64,000 nt of DNA from WHSW01 sp963759295 (GCA_963759295.1 CAVWYT010000010.1:744001-808000); one strand, 5' to 3'; counted from the stretch's first letter, positions 41,256-55,369 are shown. Translations and numbers: made by a program. Notes: generated by a model from the sequence alone, not told the origin.

Positions 41256-42871
41256 ATGCCTCGGGGATCGCGACCGACGCTCGCGCCGATAACGTCTGCA
41301 CTCGTCGCTCGCACCGAGACCATCCACCCTGAGGAGAACCGCCGGCTGATCGCGCTCACCGGCACCGGGCTGACGGCGGCCGAGGTGATCGCGGTGGCGC
41401 GGGAGGGCGCCGAGGTGGCGCTGGCGGAGGAGGCGCGGAGGGCGATGGCGCGGAGCGCGGCGATCGTCGCCGAGCTAGCGGCCTCCGACGAGCCGGTCTA
41501 CGGCGTCTCCACCGGCTTCGGGTCCCTGGCGACGACGCCGATCGCCGCCGAGGGGCGGGAGGAACTGCAGCGGGCGCTGATTCGCTCTCATGCCGCTGGA
41601 ATGGGGCCCGCGGTCGAGCGCGAGGTGGTGCGCGCGATGATGCTGCTTCGCGCCCGGACCCTGGCCTGCGGTTACTCGGGGGCGAGGCCACTCGTCGCCG
41701 AGGCGCTGCTCGGGCTTCTCAACGCCGGCCTGACACCCCTGGTCCCCGAGCATGGATCGCTCGGCGCCAGCGGCGATCTCGCTCCGCTCGCGCACTGCGC
41801 GCTCGCGATTACGGGCGAAGGGCGCGTATTCGACAGCGCGGGCGCCAACGTCGCCGCGGCCGAGGCCCTGGACACGGCCGGGCTGGCGCCGGTGACGCTC
41901 GTCGCGAAGGAGGGCCTGGCGCTGATCAACGGCACCGACGGGATCCTCGGCTGCCTCCTGCTTGCCCTGCACGACCTCGAGCGGCTGCTGAAGCTCGCGG
42001 ACGTGACCGCCGCGATGACGGTCGAGGCGCTGCTCGGCACCGATCGCGCCTACGCGGCCGATCTGATCGCGTTGCGGCCGCAGCCCGGGCAGGCGCAGAG
42101 CGCCGCGAACCTCCGCCGCCTGCTCGCCGAGTCGGCGATCGTCGCCAGCCATCGCACCGACGACCCGCGCGTGCAGGATGCTTACTCGCTGCGCTGCGCA
42201 CCGCAGGTGAACGGCGCCGCGCGAGACGTCGCCGGCCACGCGCGCGAGGTCGCCGCGGCCGAGCTCGGCTCGGCGATCGACAATCCGATGATCCTCCCCG
42301 ACGGTCGGGTCGAGTCGTGCGGGAACTTCCACGGTGCCCCGCTCGGGTTCGCCTCTGACTCGCTGGCGATCGCCGCGGCCGACCTCGGCGCGATCGCCGA
42401 GCGGCGCACCGACCGCCTGCTCGACGCCAGCCGCTCCTATGGTTTGCCCCCGTTTCTCGCCGACGACCCGGGGGTGAACAGCGGGCTGATGATCGCTCAG
42501 TACACGCAGGCGGCGATGGTGGCCGAGAACCGCCGGCTCGCCGCGCCGGCGAGCGTCGACTCGCTGCCGACGAGCGCGATGCAGGAGGACCACGTCTCGA
42601 TGGCGTGGGCGGCGGCGCGAAAGCTGCGGGTGCTGCTCGCCAACCTGGCCCGGATCCTCGCCGTCGAGCTCACCTGCGCCGCCCGCGCGCTCGAGCTGCG
42701 CGATCCCTTGACCCCCGCGCCCGGGACGGCCGCCGCGCTCACCGCCGTCCGCGCCCGGGTCCCCGGATTCGGCCCCGACCGGGAGCTGGCGCCCGAGCTC
42801 GAGGCGGTCGCCGAGCTCGTGCGCTCGAACGCGGTCCTCGACGCCGTCGAGGCCGCGATCGGGGAGCTCGA

Positions 42872-42875
<4 letters not shown>
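41256..42875 (+). CDS. hutH: Histidine ammonia-lyase
   Basis: Up to 539 residues. It converts histidine to urocanate and ammonia. The MIO prosthetic group forms from the Ala-Ser-Gly triad in GSLGASGDLAPLAHCAL (about residue 170); YGVSTGFGSL, SHAAGMGPAV, NGTDGILG, and the C-terminal DSLPTSAMQEDHVSMAW are all family landmarks. The true start is unclear: the ATG at 41256 gives about 30 extra residues, while a GAGGAG at 41331-41336 points to a CTG at 41346. It heads a tightly packed operon; its stop overlaps the hutU start (GTGA). Confidence 0.93.
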
Positions 42876-44526
<1,651 letters not shown>

Positions 44527-44530
<4 letters not shown>

Positions 44531-45124
44531 GCCTCCGCGAGATCACGACGATCGGCGACCCGGTTCTGCGTCGTCGCGGCGCGTGAGCTGAGCCGGGAGG
44601 AGCTCGCGTCGCCCGAGATCCAGCGACTGATCGACGACCTGATCGAGACGAGGCGCGCCGCCAACGGTGCCGGACTGGCGGCGAACCAGGTCGGCGAGGC
44701 TGTGCGTGTCGCGGTGGTCGAGATCGAGCCCGACAACCCGCGCTACCCCTACAAGCCGCCGTTTCCGCTCACCGTGCTCGTCAACCCCGTGCTCGAGCCG
44801 CTGGGCGAGAAGGTGGTGGAGATCAACGAGGGCTGCCTCTCGGTACCCGACCTGCGCGGCGAGGTGCCGCGCCACCTCGCCGTCCGGGTGCGCTACCTCG
44901 ACCGCGAGGGCGAGGAGCGCGAGCGGGTATTGCGCGGGCTCACCGCGGGCACCTTCCAGCACGAAGTCGACCACCTCGAGGGCGTCCTGTTCGTCGACCG
45001 CGCCGACCCGCGAACGCTCTCGACCTGGGAGCAGTTCGACCGCTTTCACCGCGACGAGTTCGTCGAGCGGGCCGCCGCCGTGGAGGCCGACGCCGCGGCG
45101 GCGCAGGCGTCGGCGAACTCGTGA
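44527..45124 (+). CDS. Peptide-deformylase-like protein in the hut operon, one frameshift
   Basis: From a TTG at 44527 the reading is SLREITTIGDPVLRRR; one extra base at about 44577-44580 must be skipped, then ARELSREELASPEIQRLIDD follows to the stop at 45124. All three deformylase motifs are intact: GAGLAANQVG, EGCLSVPDLRG (metal Cys) and QHEVDHLEGVLFVDR (HExxH). The C-terminal tail is Ala/Glu-rich. Peptide deformylases remove formyl from new proteins. Here the gene sits between hutU and hutF, each junction overlapping by four bases, and no hutG is present, so it may act on N-formylglutamate instead. That is inference. Confidence 0.82.
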
Positions 45125-46464
45125 GCGCGTACCTCTGTGAGCTGGCGTGGCTCGGTGGCGAGAGCGTGGAGCGCGAGGTCGTGGTCGAAATCGAGGGCGG
45201 GCGCTTCTCCCGGGTTGAGCCGGGCGCCGCTGCGCCGCCGGACGCAGAGCGGCTTCCGGGGCTGACCCTGCCGGGATTCGCGAACACGCATTCGCACGCC
45301 TTCCATCGGGCGCTGCGCGCGCGTACCGAGGCGGGGCGTGGCTCGTTCTGGAGCTGGCGCGGGGCGATGTACGGGCTGGCGGAGCGGCTCGACCCGGAGA
45401 GCTACCGGGCGCTCGCACGGGCCACGTTCGCGGAGATGGCGCTCGCCGGGATCACGGCGGTGGGTGAGTTCCACTACCTCCACCACGCTCCGGACGGCAC
45501 GGCTTATGAAGACCCGAACGAGATCGGACGGGCGCTGGTCGCCGCTGCGGGTGAGGCTGGGATCAGGATCACGCTGCTCGACGCCTGCTATCTGCATGGG
45601 GGGCCGGGCGACGCGGTCGAGGGCGTGCAGCGACGCTTTTCCGACGGCGACGCGGATGCCTGGGCGGAGCGCGTGGGGACGCTCGGCGAGCTGAGCCCCG
45701 GCGCGCGGCTCGGCGCGGCGATTCACAGCGTGCGGGCCGTCGATCCCGACTCCGCGGCCGTAGTCGCGGATTGGGCGGTGGCGCGCGGGTGCCCGCTGCA
45801 TGCCCACGTCTCCGAGCAGCCCGCCGAGAACGCCGCCTGTCGCGCCGCCTACGGGCGCACCCCGGCGGCGCTCCTCGACGAAGCGGGCGCCCTGTCCGAG
45901 CGATTCACCGCGATCCATTTCACGCACGTCGATCGGTCCGACATCGCCGCGCTCGCGGACAGCCGCTCGCGCTGCTGCCTCTGCCCGACGACCGAGCGCG
46001 ACCTCGCGGACGGGATCGGCCCCGCCAGGGAGATCGCCGACGCCGGCGCGCGGCTGGCGCTCGGGTCCGACTCGCACGCGGTGATCGACCACTTCGAGGA
46101 GATGCGCGCGATGGAGCTCGACCAGCGGCTGGCGACGAGCGAGCGCGGGCACCACACCGCGAGCGAGCTGCTGCGCGCCGCCACGCTTGACGGCCACGCC
46201 GCGCTCGGCTGGCCCGAGGCGGGCGCGATCGAAGCGGGCGCGATCGCCGATCTCGTCACGGTCGGGCTCGATGGCGTCCGGTTAGCCGGCGCGACGGCGG
46301 AGACACTGCTCGAGTCGGTCGTGTTCGCGGCGACGGCGGCCGATGTCCGGCGGGTGATCGTGAGCGGCCGTGAGCTTGTCCGCGACGGCGCTCACGTCGG
46401 TCTCGACGTGGCGGCGCAGCTGCGCGACTCGATCGCGGGCGTCACTGCGGCGGAGCGTCCATGA
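45121..46464 (+). CDS. hutF: Formimidoylglutamate deiminase
   Basis: 447 residues from a GTG at 45121. It converts N-formimino-L-glutamate to N-formyl-L-glutamate and ammonia. Amidohydrolase metal ligands appear as NTHSHAFHRALR (with Arg typical of HutF), HAHVSEQPAEN, HFTHVDRSD, and GSDSHAVIDHFEEMRAMELDQRL. The AGITAVGEFHYLHHAPDG segment is HutF-specific. Overlaps the def-like gene and hutI by four bases each. Together with the absence of HutG, this fixes the pathway to the two-step branch. Confidence 0.93.
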   Translation: MSAYLCELAWLGGESVEREVVVEIEGGRFSRVEPGAAAPPDAERLPGLTLPGFANTHSHAFHRALRARTEAGRGSFWSWRGAMYGLAERLDPESYRALARATFAEMALAGITAVGEFHYLHHAPDGTAYEDPNEIGRALVAAAGEAGIRITLLDACYLHGGPGDAVEGVQRRFSDGDADAWAERVGTLGELSPGARLGAAIHSVRAVDPDSAAVVADWAVARGCPLHAHVSEQPAENAACRAAYGRTPAALLDEAGALSERFTAIHFTHVDRSDIAALADSRSRCCLCPTTERDLADGIGPAREIADAGARLALGSDSHAVIDHFEEMRAMELDQRLATSERGHHTASELLRAATLDGHAALGWPEAGAIEAGAIADLVTVGLDGVRLAGATAETLLESVVFAATAADVRRVIVSGRELVRDGAHVGLDVAAQLRDSIAGVTAAERP

Positions 46465-47633
46465 CCGCCTTCGTGATCGACAATGTCGGCCAGCTCGTCA
46501 CCAACGCGCCCGAGCTCGGTGAGGGACAGCTAGGGGTTCGCCGCGACGCCGCGCTGGTCTGCGAGGCCGGGCGCGTCGTCGGCGTCGAGCGGGCCGGCGC
46601 TGCGGGCGATCGCCACCTCGACGCCGGCGGGCGCTGCCTGATCCCGGGCTTCGTCGACTCCCACACCCACCTGGTGTTCGCGGGCGATCGCGCCGAGGAG
46701 TTCGCCGCGCGGATGGCGGGCGCGCCGTACGAGGCGGGGGGGATCCGGGTCACCACCGAGGCGACGCGCCTCGCCTCCGACGAGGAGCTCGAGTCGCTGG
46801 CGCGGAGGCGGCTGGACGAGGCCAGGCGAGCGGGGAGCACCGAGCTCGAGATCAAGTCGGGCTACGGCCTCGGTGTCGAGACCGAGCGACGGCTGTGCGA
46901 GATCGCCGCCCGGCTCAGCGGCGAGGTCACGTTCCTCGGCGCCCACGCGGTCCCCGCCGAGTACGAGGACCGGCCCGACGATTACGTTGAGCTCGTCTGC
47001 GGCGAGATGCTCACGGCCTGCGCCCCCTACTGCCGCTGGATCGACGTCTTCTGCGAGCGCGGGGCGTTCGACGCGGAGCAGTCGCGGGCGGTGCTCGAGG
47101 CCGGGCGCGCGGCGGGGCTCGGGCTGCGGGTCCACGGAAACCAGCTCGGGTTCGGCCCGGGGGCGAAGCTCGCGGTCGAGCTCGGGGCGGCCTCGGTCGA
47201 CCACTGCACCTACCTGGACGACGCCGACGTCGAAGCGCTCGCCGGCGGCGAGACGGTGGCGACGTTCCTGCCCGCGACCGACTTCTCGACCCGCCAGCCC
47301 TATCCCGATGCGCGGCGGGTGATCGACGCCGGCGCGGCGGTCGCGATCGCGAGCAACTGCAACCCGGGGTCCAGCTACACGACCTCGATCCCCTTCTGCC
47401 TGGCGCTGGCCGTGCGCGAGCTGGGGATGACGGTCGAGGAGGCGCTGCTGGCGGCTACCCTCGGCGGGGCGCGCGCGCTGCGACGCGACGATGTCGGGCA
47501 CCTGGCCCCGGGGGCGCGGGCCGACGCGGTGTTGCTCGACGCCCCCTCGTACGCCCACCTGATCTATCGGCCGGGAGTGCCGCTGGTCGCCGAGGTGGTC
47601 CGCGGCGGCGAGCCGGCGTTCGCGCGGATCTAG
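46461..47633 (+). CDS. hutI: Imidazolonepropionase
   Basis: 390 residues from the ATG at 46461 (ATGA overlap with hutF). It opens the imidazolone ring to formiminoglutamate. Amidohydrolase features: VDSHTHLVFAGDRAEEFAARMAGAPYE, IKSGYGLGVETERRL, FLGAHAVPAEYEDRPDDYVELV, RVHGNQLGFGPGAKLAVEL, SVDHCTYLDDADV, and SNCNPGSSYTTSIPFC. Length is slightly short of the usual 400-410 but complete. Last gene of the hut operon; it ends four bases before the stop of the convergent microprotein gene. Confidence 0.95.
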   Translation: MTAFVIDNVGQLVTNAPELGEGQLGVRRDAALVCEAGRVVGVERAGAAGDRHLDAGGRCLIPGFVDSHTHLVFAGDRAEEFAARMAGAPYEAGGIRVTTEATRLASDEELESLARRRLDEARRAGSTELEIKSGYGLGVETERRLCEIAARLSGEVTFLGAHAVPAEYEDRPDDYVELVCGEMLTACAPYCRWIDVFCERGAFDAEQSRAVLEAGRAAGLGLRVHGNQLGFGPGAKLAVELGAASVDHCTYLDDADVEALAGGETVATFLPATDFSTRQPYPDARRVIDAGAAVAIASNCNPGSSYTTSIPFCLALAVRELGMTVEEALLAATLGGARALRRDDVGHLAPGARADAVLLDAPSYAHLIYRPGVPLVAEVVRGGEPAFARI

Positions 47634-47636
47634 GAG

Positions 47637-47798
47637 TCAGGACCACCTCCCCCGAGCGAAGCCGCCGAACCCGATGAGTCCAAACAGCGTCGTGAGCAAC
47701 CCGGCGGAGGCGCTCAACGAGAGCATCACCGCGATCCCGATGACGACGAGGATTGCGCCGGCGGATATCTCGCCGATGCCTTCGTCACGTCCGGCCAT
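47637..47798 (-). CDS. 53-residue membrane microprotein (FGGFARGRW family)
   Basis: From the ATG at 47798: MAGRDEGIGEISAGAILVVI, a hydrophobic stretch GIAVMLSLSASAGLLTTLFG, and LIGFGGFARGRWS at the end. It is a paralogue of the gene at 40968-41135, similar also at DNA level near its 3' end. It converges on hutI with only three bases between the two stops. Confidence 0.7.
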   Translation of the reverse strand: MAGRDEGIGEISAGAILVVIGIAVMLSLSASAGLLTTLFGLIGFGGFARGRWS

Positions 47799-47973
47799 TC
47801 TGGGCCTCCCCTTTATTTCCGGTCCCCCTTGATATCTGGCACGGCCGCTGCGCGGCAACGTTTGCTGCGTCATACCCCGTGGGGCGGATGAGGCAAACCT
47901 GATTGCGCGAGATCGAGATGACCCGCTGATCAAACCCCCGTAGCCCTCCGGCGAAGGCCGTCAAAACGACTGA

Positions 47974-48796
47974 TCAGATAGCCGGCAGGCGGGCGCGAAT
48001 GATCGCCGAGGCCGCGTGCTCGTGCACGCGGTGAGTCTCCTGCATCTCGATTTCGTCGAATCCGGCCGATCTGAGCTCGCGCTCGAAGTCCTCGCGGGTC
48101 AGCGCTCCGGCGATGCAGCCGGTCCATTGCCGCAGGTCGCGGCGGGTCGCCTCGTCCATCCCGGGGTCGGCGACGACGTCCGTCACCGCGAAACGCCCGC
48201 CGGGCTTCAGCACGCGCGCGGCCTCGCGAAACACCGCCGGCTTGTCGGCCGGAGAGGTTGATCACGCAGTTGCTGATGATCACGTCGATCGAGTCATCGG
48301 GGAGGGGGACGCTCTCGATCGTCCCCTTCAAGAACTCGACGTTGTCGACCCCGGCCTCGCGCTGGTTGCGGCGCGCAAGCTCGAGCATCTCGTCGGTCAT
48401 ATCGAGGCCGTAGGCCTTGCCGCCGGGCCCGACGCGGCGGGCCGAGAGCAGAACGTCGATTCCCCCGCCCGACCCGAGGTCGAGCACCGTCTCTCCCTCT
48501 CGGAGGGCTGCGACGACGGTGGGGTTACCGCAGCCGAGCGAGGCGAGCCGGGCCGCCTCGGGAAGGGCTTCACGATCGCCTGCCCGATAGAGCTCGGCGC
48601 CGAACGAGCGACGCTGCTCGTCGGTGATCACCGCGGGGTCCTCGCAGCATGCCGAGGAGCCACCCGTCGCGGCCACAGCGGCGGCGGCGTAGCGCTCGCG
48701 GACCGTCTCTCGGATCTCGGCCGTGTCGCGCGGCCACTCGTCTGCGCCGCAGCCGCAGCCGGATGCGTCGGCGGGCCGCATCCCTAGCTCAGCCAT
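47974..48796 (-). CDS. arsM: Arsenite methyltransferase, one frameshift
   Basis: From the ATG at 48796 the protein reads MAELGMRPADASGCGCG, IRETVRERYAAAAVAA, SSACCEDP, SLGCGNPTVVAALREGETVLDLGSGGGIDVLLSARRVG (motif I) and VIISNCVINLS. One extra base near 48250 must be skipped; ADKPAVFREAARVLKPGGRF and WTGCIAGALTREDFERELRSAGF follow to the stop at 47974. The Cys positions in GCG, SNCV and TGCIAG are those used for As(III) binding. It would methylate arsenite with SAM. It overlaps arsR by 13 bases. Without correction the last Cys is lost. Confidence 0.87.
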
Positions 48797-49134
48797 GCGG
48801 ACAGCTCCTCCAACGCCCCGGGCTTGACGTAGTAGTAGGCCCACAGGCCCTCACGCTCGCTTCCGACGATCCCGGCCTCGCGCAGCTTCTTGAGGTGATG
48901 AGAGACGGTCGGCTGGGAGAGGTCGAAGAGTGGGACCAGCTCGCAGACGCAGACCTTGCCGGCGTGCCTGCGAAGCACGTCGACGAGCTGTACCCGCACC
49001 GGATCGCCAAGCGCCTTGGCGACGGCGCCCATTCGCTCGGCCTGCTCGCGATCGATGGCGGGGTAGACCACCGGCTCGCAACAAACCTCGCCCTTGGGGC
49101 GCTTGGTCTTGGGGGCGAGCTCGAGCGTGCTCAC
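48784..49134 (-). CDS. arsR: ArsR family arsenic-responsive repressor
   Basis: 116 residues. An N-terminal GEVCCEPVVYPAID (Cys pair) precedes a winged helix (AKALGDPVRVQLVDVLRRHAG, VCVCELVPLFDLSQPTVSHHLKKLREAGIVGSEREGLWAYYYV). CVCELV in helix 3 is the classical As(III)/Sb(III) site (C-x-C); the Cys pair at the N-terminus may add a third thiol as in the Corynebacterium-type sensors. It should repress itself, arsM and probably arsC from the AT-rich intergenic region. Stop overlaps the arsM start. Confidence 0.9.
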   Translation of the reverse strand: MSTLELAPKTKRPKGEVCCEPVVYPAIDREQAERMGAVAKALGDPVRVQLVDVLRRHAGKVCVCELVPLFDLSQPTVSHHLKKLREAGIVGSEREGLWAYYYVKPGALEELSAWLS

Positions 49135-49204
49135 GCGCAGGGCCTCGACGATGAGCGCGGACCGTGAATCGTGTGCCGACGCTTACGGGGCAGATCGAAA
49201 TTCA

Positions 49205-49243
49205 TCTATATAGACTCTAGCTGATTGAAGAGATATGTGTCAA
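49205..49243 (-). promoter_or_regulatory. arsR-arsM promoter and palindrome
   Basis: On the minus strand TTGACA (complement of 49238-49243) is followed after 18 bases by TAGAGT and then by the palindrome TCTATATAGA (49205-49214). This AT-rich block lies between the divergent arsR and arsC genes, the expected place for ArsR binding. Confidence 0.6.
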
Positions 49244-49289
49244 TGTTATGCTCCGAGCGACGGAGGGCGCGGCACACGGAGGGCATCGG

Positions 49290-49727
49290 ATGAAAGCTCG
49301 GATGGATGAGACGGCGCGAAAGCAGGTTCCGGAGGTGCTCTTCGTCTGCGTTCACAACTCGGGGCGCTCGCAGATCGCCGCGGGCCTGCTGAGCAAGCTG
49401 GCCAACGGCCGGGTGCACGTCAGGACCGCCGGCTCAGATCCCGCCGAGGAGATCAACCCCGCCGTCGTCGACGCGCTGGGCGAAGTCGGAGTCGACGTCT
49501 CACAGGAGTTTCCCAAGCCGCTCACGGACGAGTTCGTCGAGGCCGCGGACACGGTGATCACGATGGGCTGTGGCGACGTCTGTCCGGTCTATCCCGGCAA
49601 GCGCTATGAAGACTGGGAGATCGAGGACCCAGAGGGCAAGGACCTGGCCACGGTGCGGCGGATCCGCGACGAGATCGGAAAGCGAGTGGAGGGTTTGCTG
49701 GGCGAGCTCGTCGCGGAAGAGGGCTAG
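49290..49727 (+). CDS. arsC: Arsenate reductase, low-molecular-weight phosphatase type
   Basis: 145 residues from the ATG at 49290 (GGAGGG upstream). The P-loop Cys20-x5-Arg is in VLFVCVHNSGRSQIAAGLL; further features are VRTAGSDPAEEINP, VDVSQEFPKPLTDEF, VITMGCGDVCPVYPGKRYEDWEIEDP with the redox Cys pair, and a C-terminal helix. This is the thioredoxin-coupled type that reduces arsenate to arsenite. Divergent from arsR-arsM, so the product arsenite would be methylated by the neighbouring enzyme. Confidence 0.93.
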   Translation: MKARMDETARKQVPEVLFVCVHNSGRSQIAAGLLSKLANGRVHVRTAGSDPAEEINPAVVDALGEVGVDVSQEFPKPLTDEFVEAADTVITMGCGDVCPVYPGKRYEDWEIEDPEGKDLATVRRIRDEIGKRVEGLLGELVAEEG

Positions 49728-49749
49728 TTCCTCACATCGCCAGCGACGT

Positions 49750-49938
49750 CTAGCTGAGCAAGGCGACCAGGATGCCGCCGCCGAGCAAGACACCGAGCAG
49801 GCCGCCGACGAGCCAGGCCAGCAGGTAGGTGCGGTTGAGCTCCTCGGACGTGAGGCCTTGCACCAGAGTCGTGATCGGTCGGGCGCCTCCGCCCTCCGTC
49901 GGGGTCTGGGCCGGGCCGGCTACGGATCCGTGTGTCAT
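49750..49938 (-). CDS. 62-residue single-span membrane protein
   Basis: MTHGSVAGPAQTPTEGGGAR is a polar head, followed by PITTLVQGLTSEELNRTYLL and a Gly/Leu-rich transmembrane end (AWLVGGLLGVLLGGGILVALLS). A start at 49938 follows GGAGGGGG. Convergent with arsC, 22 bases apart. No family recognised. Confidence 0.55.
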   Translation of the reverse strand: MTHGSVAGPAQTPTEGGGARPITTLVQGLTSEELNRTYLLAWLVGGLLGVLLGGGILVALLS

Positions 49939-50097
49939 CGAATCCCCCTCCTGTACTGCGTGCGGAGTCCGCGCGTCGGTTATCGAGTGGGCGCCAGCCT
50001 ACATCTGGGCGCGCTGAGATTCAAGCAAACGATCACCCATCGTTTGCACGATGCTAACTACTGCGTTTCGTCCTGAGGGGTCGTATGCTCGCGCCGG

Positions 50098-52786
<2,689 letters not shown>

Positions 52787-52921
52787 CCGAGACCGAGGGG
52801 CTGTCTCCCTCGGCCCTTCGATCTGCTCCTCGCTGCACCTGTATGGCGCACAAGGGATATGGCGCATTCGGCGTCGTGCGCTGTCAAGCTGAAGCGAATC
52901 GGGATACCGGGGCAGAGGGAG

Positions 52922-55357
52922 ATGCTGAAGAGGGGCTTCATCATCATCGTTTCGGCGGTTCTCGCCACCGCCGTCGTCAGCGATGCCGTAAATGCCCAGG
53001 TGGGCGAGATCGTCGACCAGACGCTTGGGGACACCTCGGTCCAGCTTCCGGGCGGCGGCGGAATCGAACTCTCCGGGGACGGTAGCGGCGGCAGCGTCGA
53101 CCTGCCGAGCGGCGTGGACGGCGACGGGACTCAGCTTCCGGACCTGAGCGGGAGCGGTGGAGGGGGCACCGCAGATGGCACCACCGAGCCGGCCCCGAGC
53201 ACCGAGCCGGCCCCGAGCACCGAGCCGGTGCCGAGCACCGAGCCGGCGCCGACGGCGGCGACGACCACGAGCGAGACGACCGCGGACGGCACGGTGGGAC
53301 CCTCGGGCTCGGGAGGCCGCGGGGGCAGCAGCGGCGCGGCCGCCGACGACGAGCGGCAGGGCGGGAACGATCGCTCGGGCCCAGGCAGCGGTGCTCAGAT
53401 GGTCGTCGAGCCCCCGACCCGCCGCCCCGACGGCGTCCCCACCGCCGCCAACCCCTCGCTCACCGTCGCCGACTTCGGCCCCGCCCCGATCGGGGTCCCG
53501 AACTTCATCATCGACCAGTTCACGATCCCGCCGTTTTTGCTGCCGATCTATCAGGCCTGCGGCACCCAGTACGGGATCCCCTGGCAGGTGCTGGCCTCGA
53601 TCAACCGGATCGAGACCGCCTTCGGCACCAACCTCAACGTCTCCACCGCCGGGGCGCTGGGCTGGATGCAGTTCATGCCCTCGACCTGGCAGAGCTACGG
53701 CCTCGACGCCAACGAGGACGGGCGCAAGGACCCCTATAACCCGGTCGACGCGATCTGCGCCGCGGCCCGCTATCTGCGCGCCGCCGGCGGCCAGGAGGAC
53801 CTGCGCCGGGCGATCTTCGCCTACAACCACGCCGACTGGTACGTCGACGAGGTGCTGCTCTACGCGCGCCAGTACGGGCGCCTGCCCGACGATCTGGTCG
53901 GCTCGCTGACCGGGCTCACCGAGGGGGCGCGCTTCCCGGTCGCCGCCAACGCCCGCTACGCCGACGACATCTCCGAGCGCCGGGCGCTCGAGCGCTCGGA
54001 GCCCGACCGGCGCGCCGCCGGCAACGCCGCCGAGGTGATCTCGGGCTCGCCCACCCGTCGAGGGATCAACATCTACTCGCGCCGGGACGCCCCGGTGGTC
54101 GCCGTCAACGACGGCGTGATCACCAAGCTCGGCAAGTCCGAGAAGCTCGGCCGCTACATCGTCTTGCGCGACGCCTACGGCAATCGGTTCACCTATGCGG
54201 AGCTGGGCAGCATCCAGGAGGCATACCCGGTTCCGAAGCAGCGCGGCGCCGCCGCCGCGGCGGCGGCCGAGCCTGAGGGCGACGGCGGTCGCCCCAAGGC
54301 GGGGGGCCCGGTCAATACCGAGGACGCACGCGAGCGCGTCTTCGCCTTCCCGGAGCGCTCGGTGCGGCCTCCGGGAGCGCCGCTGAGCGGCTCGATCGAT
54401 CCGGCCGAGCGATACCTCGAGCAGGCGGGCTACGAGAGCTTCAAGGCGTACTTCGGCGTCGCCAAGTTCGATCCCGAGAAGACCGAGTTGCACCCGTTGC
54501 GAGAGGGGTCCAAGGTGATCGCGGGGACCTTGCTCGGCCGAGTCGGCGGCGCCGACGGAATCGCGTCGCACCTGCACTTCTCGATCCGCCCGGCCGGGCG
54601 CGGCGCTCCGACGATCGATCCGAAGCCGATCCTCGACGGCTGGAAGCTGCTCGAGGCGACCCACATCTACCGCGCCGTCGGCAAGGACCCGTTCGCGGAC
54701 AGCGCGGCCAGCTCGGGGCAGGTGCTGCTGCTCTCCAAGGAGCAGGCGATGCGCGAGGTTCTCGCCGATCCTCGGATCGAGATCTATGAATGCGGCCGCA
54801 CCGACATCCGCACCGGTCAGATCGACGTTCGCGTGCTGCGCCTGCTGCTCTATTTGGAGCGCAGCGGCTTCCGGCCCACGGTGACCTCCCTGAAGTGCGG
54901 CCACGGCGTCTACACCTCCTCGGGGAACGTCAGCCAGCACTCGACCGGCAGCGCTGTCGACATCGCCCAGATCAACGGCATCCCGGTGCTCGGCCACCAG
55001 GGCCCGGGTTCGATCAGCGAGGCGCTCATTCGCCAGGTACTCGAGCTTCAGGGGGCGATGGTTCCAGACCAGGTGATCTCGCTGATGGAGATGGGCGGTC
55101 CGACCTTTGCGATGGCCGACCACGCCGATCACGTGCACGTCGGCTACGCCGCCGGGCCCGCGGGAGCGATGGATCCCGGAGCGCAGTTGACCCGGGTGCT
55201 GAAGGCCGACCAGTGGCGGCGGCTGATCGAGCGACTCGGCGAGATCGACAACCCAACCGTTTCCGAGGCCCCATCCCCCTACGCGGAGCCGACCAAGCGC
55301 AAGCGCGACAAGCACGGGCCCGATCGGCGCGCCTCGGCGGCGCATCTCGGGGAGTAG
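52922..55357 (+). CDS. Three-domain secreted peptidoglycan hydrolase (SLT, degenerate M23, M15/VanY-like)
   Basis: 811 residues from the ATG at 52922. A signal peptide (KRGFIIIVSAVLATAVVSDA) is followed by a Gly/Ser/Pro-rich region with four TEPAPS-type repeats. A lytic transglycosylase domain (about 200-325) has YGIPWQVLASINRIETAFG with catalytic Glu near 231, GALGWMQFMPSTW and AIFAYNHADWYV. An M23-like domain (about 380-565) has RGINIYSRRDAPVVAVNDGVI and SHLHFSIRP, but the first HxxxD metal ligands are replaced. The C-terminal domain has QHSTGSAVDIA (His near 673) and ADHADHVHVGY, an M15/VanY-type carboxypeptidase site. It probably remodels the wall. Confidence 0.85.
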   Translation: MLKRGFIIIVSAVLATAVVSDAVNAQVGEIVDQTLGDTSVQLPGGGGIELSGDGSGGSVDLPSGVDGDGTQLPDLSGSGGGGTADGTTEPAPSTEPAPSTEPVPSTEPAPTAATTTSETTADGTVGPSGSGGRGGSSGAAADDERQGGNDRSGPGSGAQMVVEPPTRRPDGVPTAANPSLTVADFGPAPIGVPNFIIDQFTIPPFLLPIYQACGTQYGIPWQVLASINRIETAFGTNLNVSTAGALGWMQFMPSTWQSYGLDANEDGRKDPYNPVDAICAAARYLRAAGGQEDLRRAIFAYNHADWYVDEVLLYARQYGRLPDDLVGSLTGLTEGARFPVAANARYADDISERRALERSEPDRRAAGNAAEVISGSPTRRGINIYSRRDAPVVAVNDGVITKLGKSEKLGRYIVLRDAYGNRFTYAELGSIQEAYPVPKQRGAAAAAAAEPEGDGGRPKAGGPVNTEDARERVFAFPERSVRPPGAPLSGSIDPAERYLEQAGYESFKAYFGVAKFDPEKTELHPLREGSKVIAGTLLGRVGGADGIASHLHFSIRPAGRGAPTIDPKPILDGWKLLEATHIYRAVGKDPFADSAASSGQVLLLSKEQAMREVLADPRIEIYECGRTDIRTGQIDVRVLRLLLYLERSGFRPTVTSLKCGHGVYTSSGNVSQHSTGSAVDIAQINGIPVLGHQGPGSISEALIRQVLELQGAMVPDQVISLMEMGGPTFAMADHADHVHVGYAAGPAGAMDPGAQLTRVLKADQWRRLIERLGEIDNPTVSEAPSPYAEPTKRKRDKHGPDRRASAAHLGE
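53183..53254 (+). repeat. Four 18-bp tandem repeats encoding TEPAPS
   Basis: Units 53183-53200, 53201-53218, 53219-53236 and 53237-53254, each ACCGAGCCGG-type, encode a Thr-Glu-Pro-Ala/Val-Pro-Ser/Thr linker ahead of the transglycosylase domain. The copy number is likely to vary between strains. Confidence 0.85.
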
Positions 55358-55369
55358 CGCGGCAGCTAT

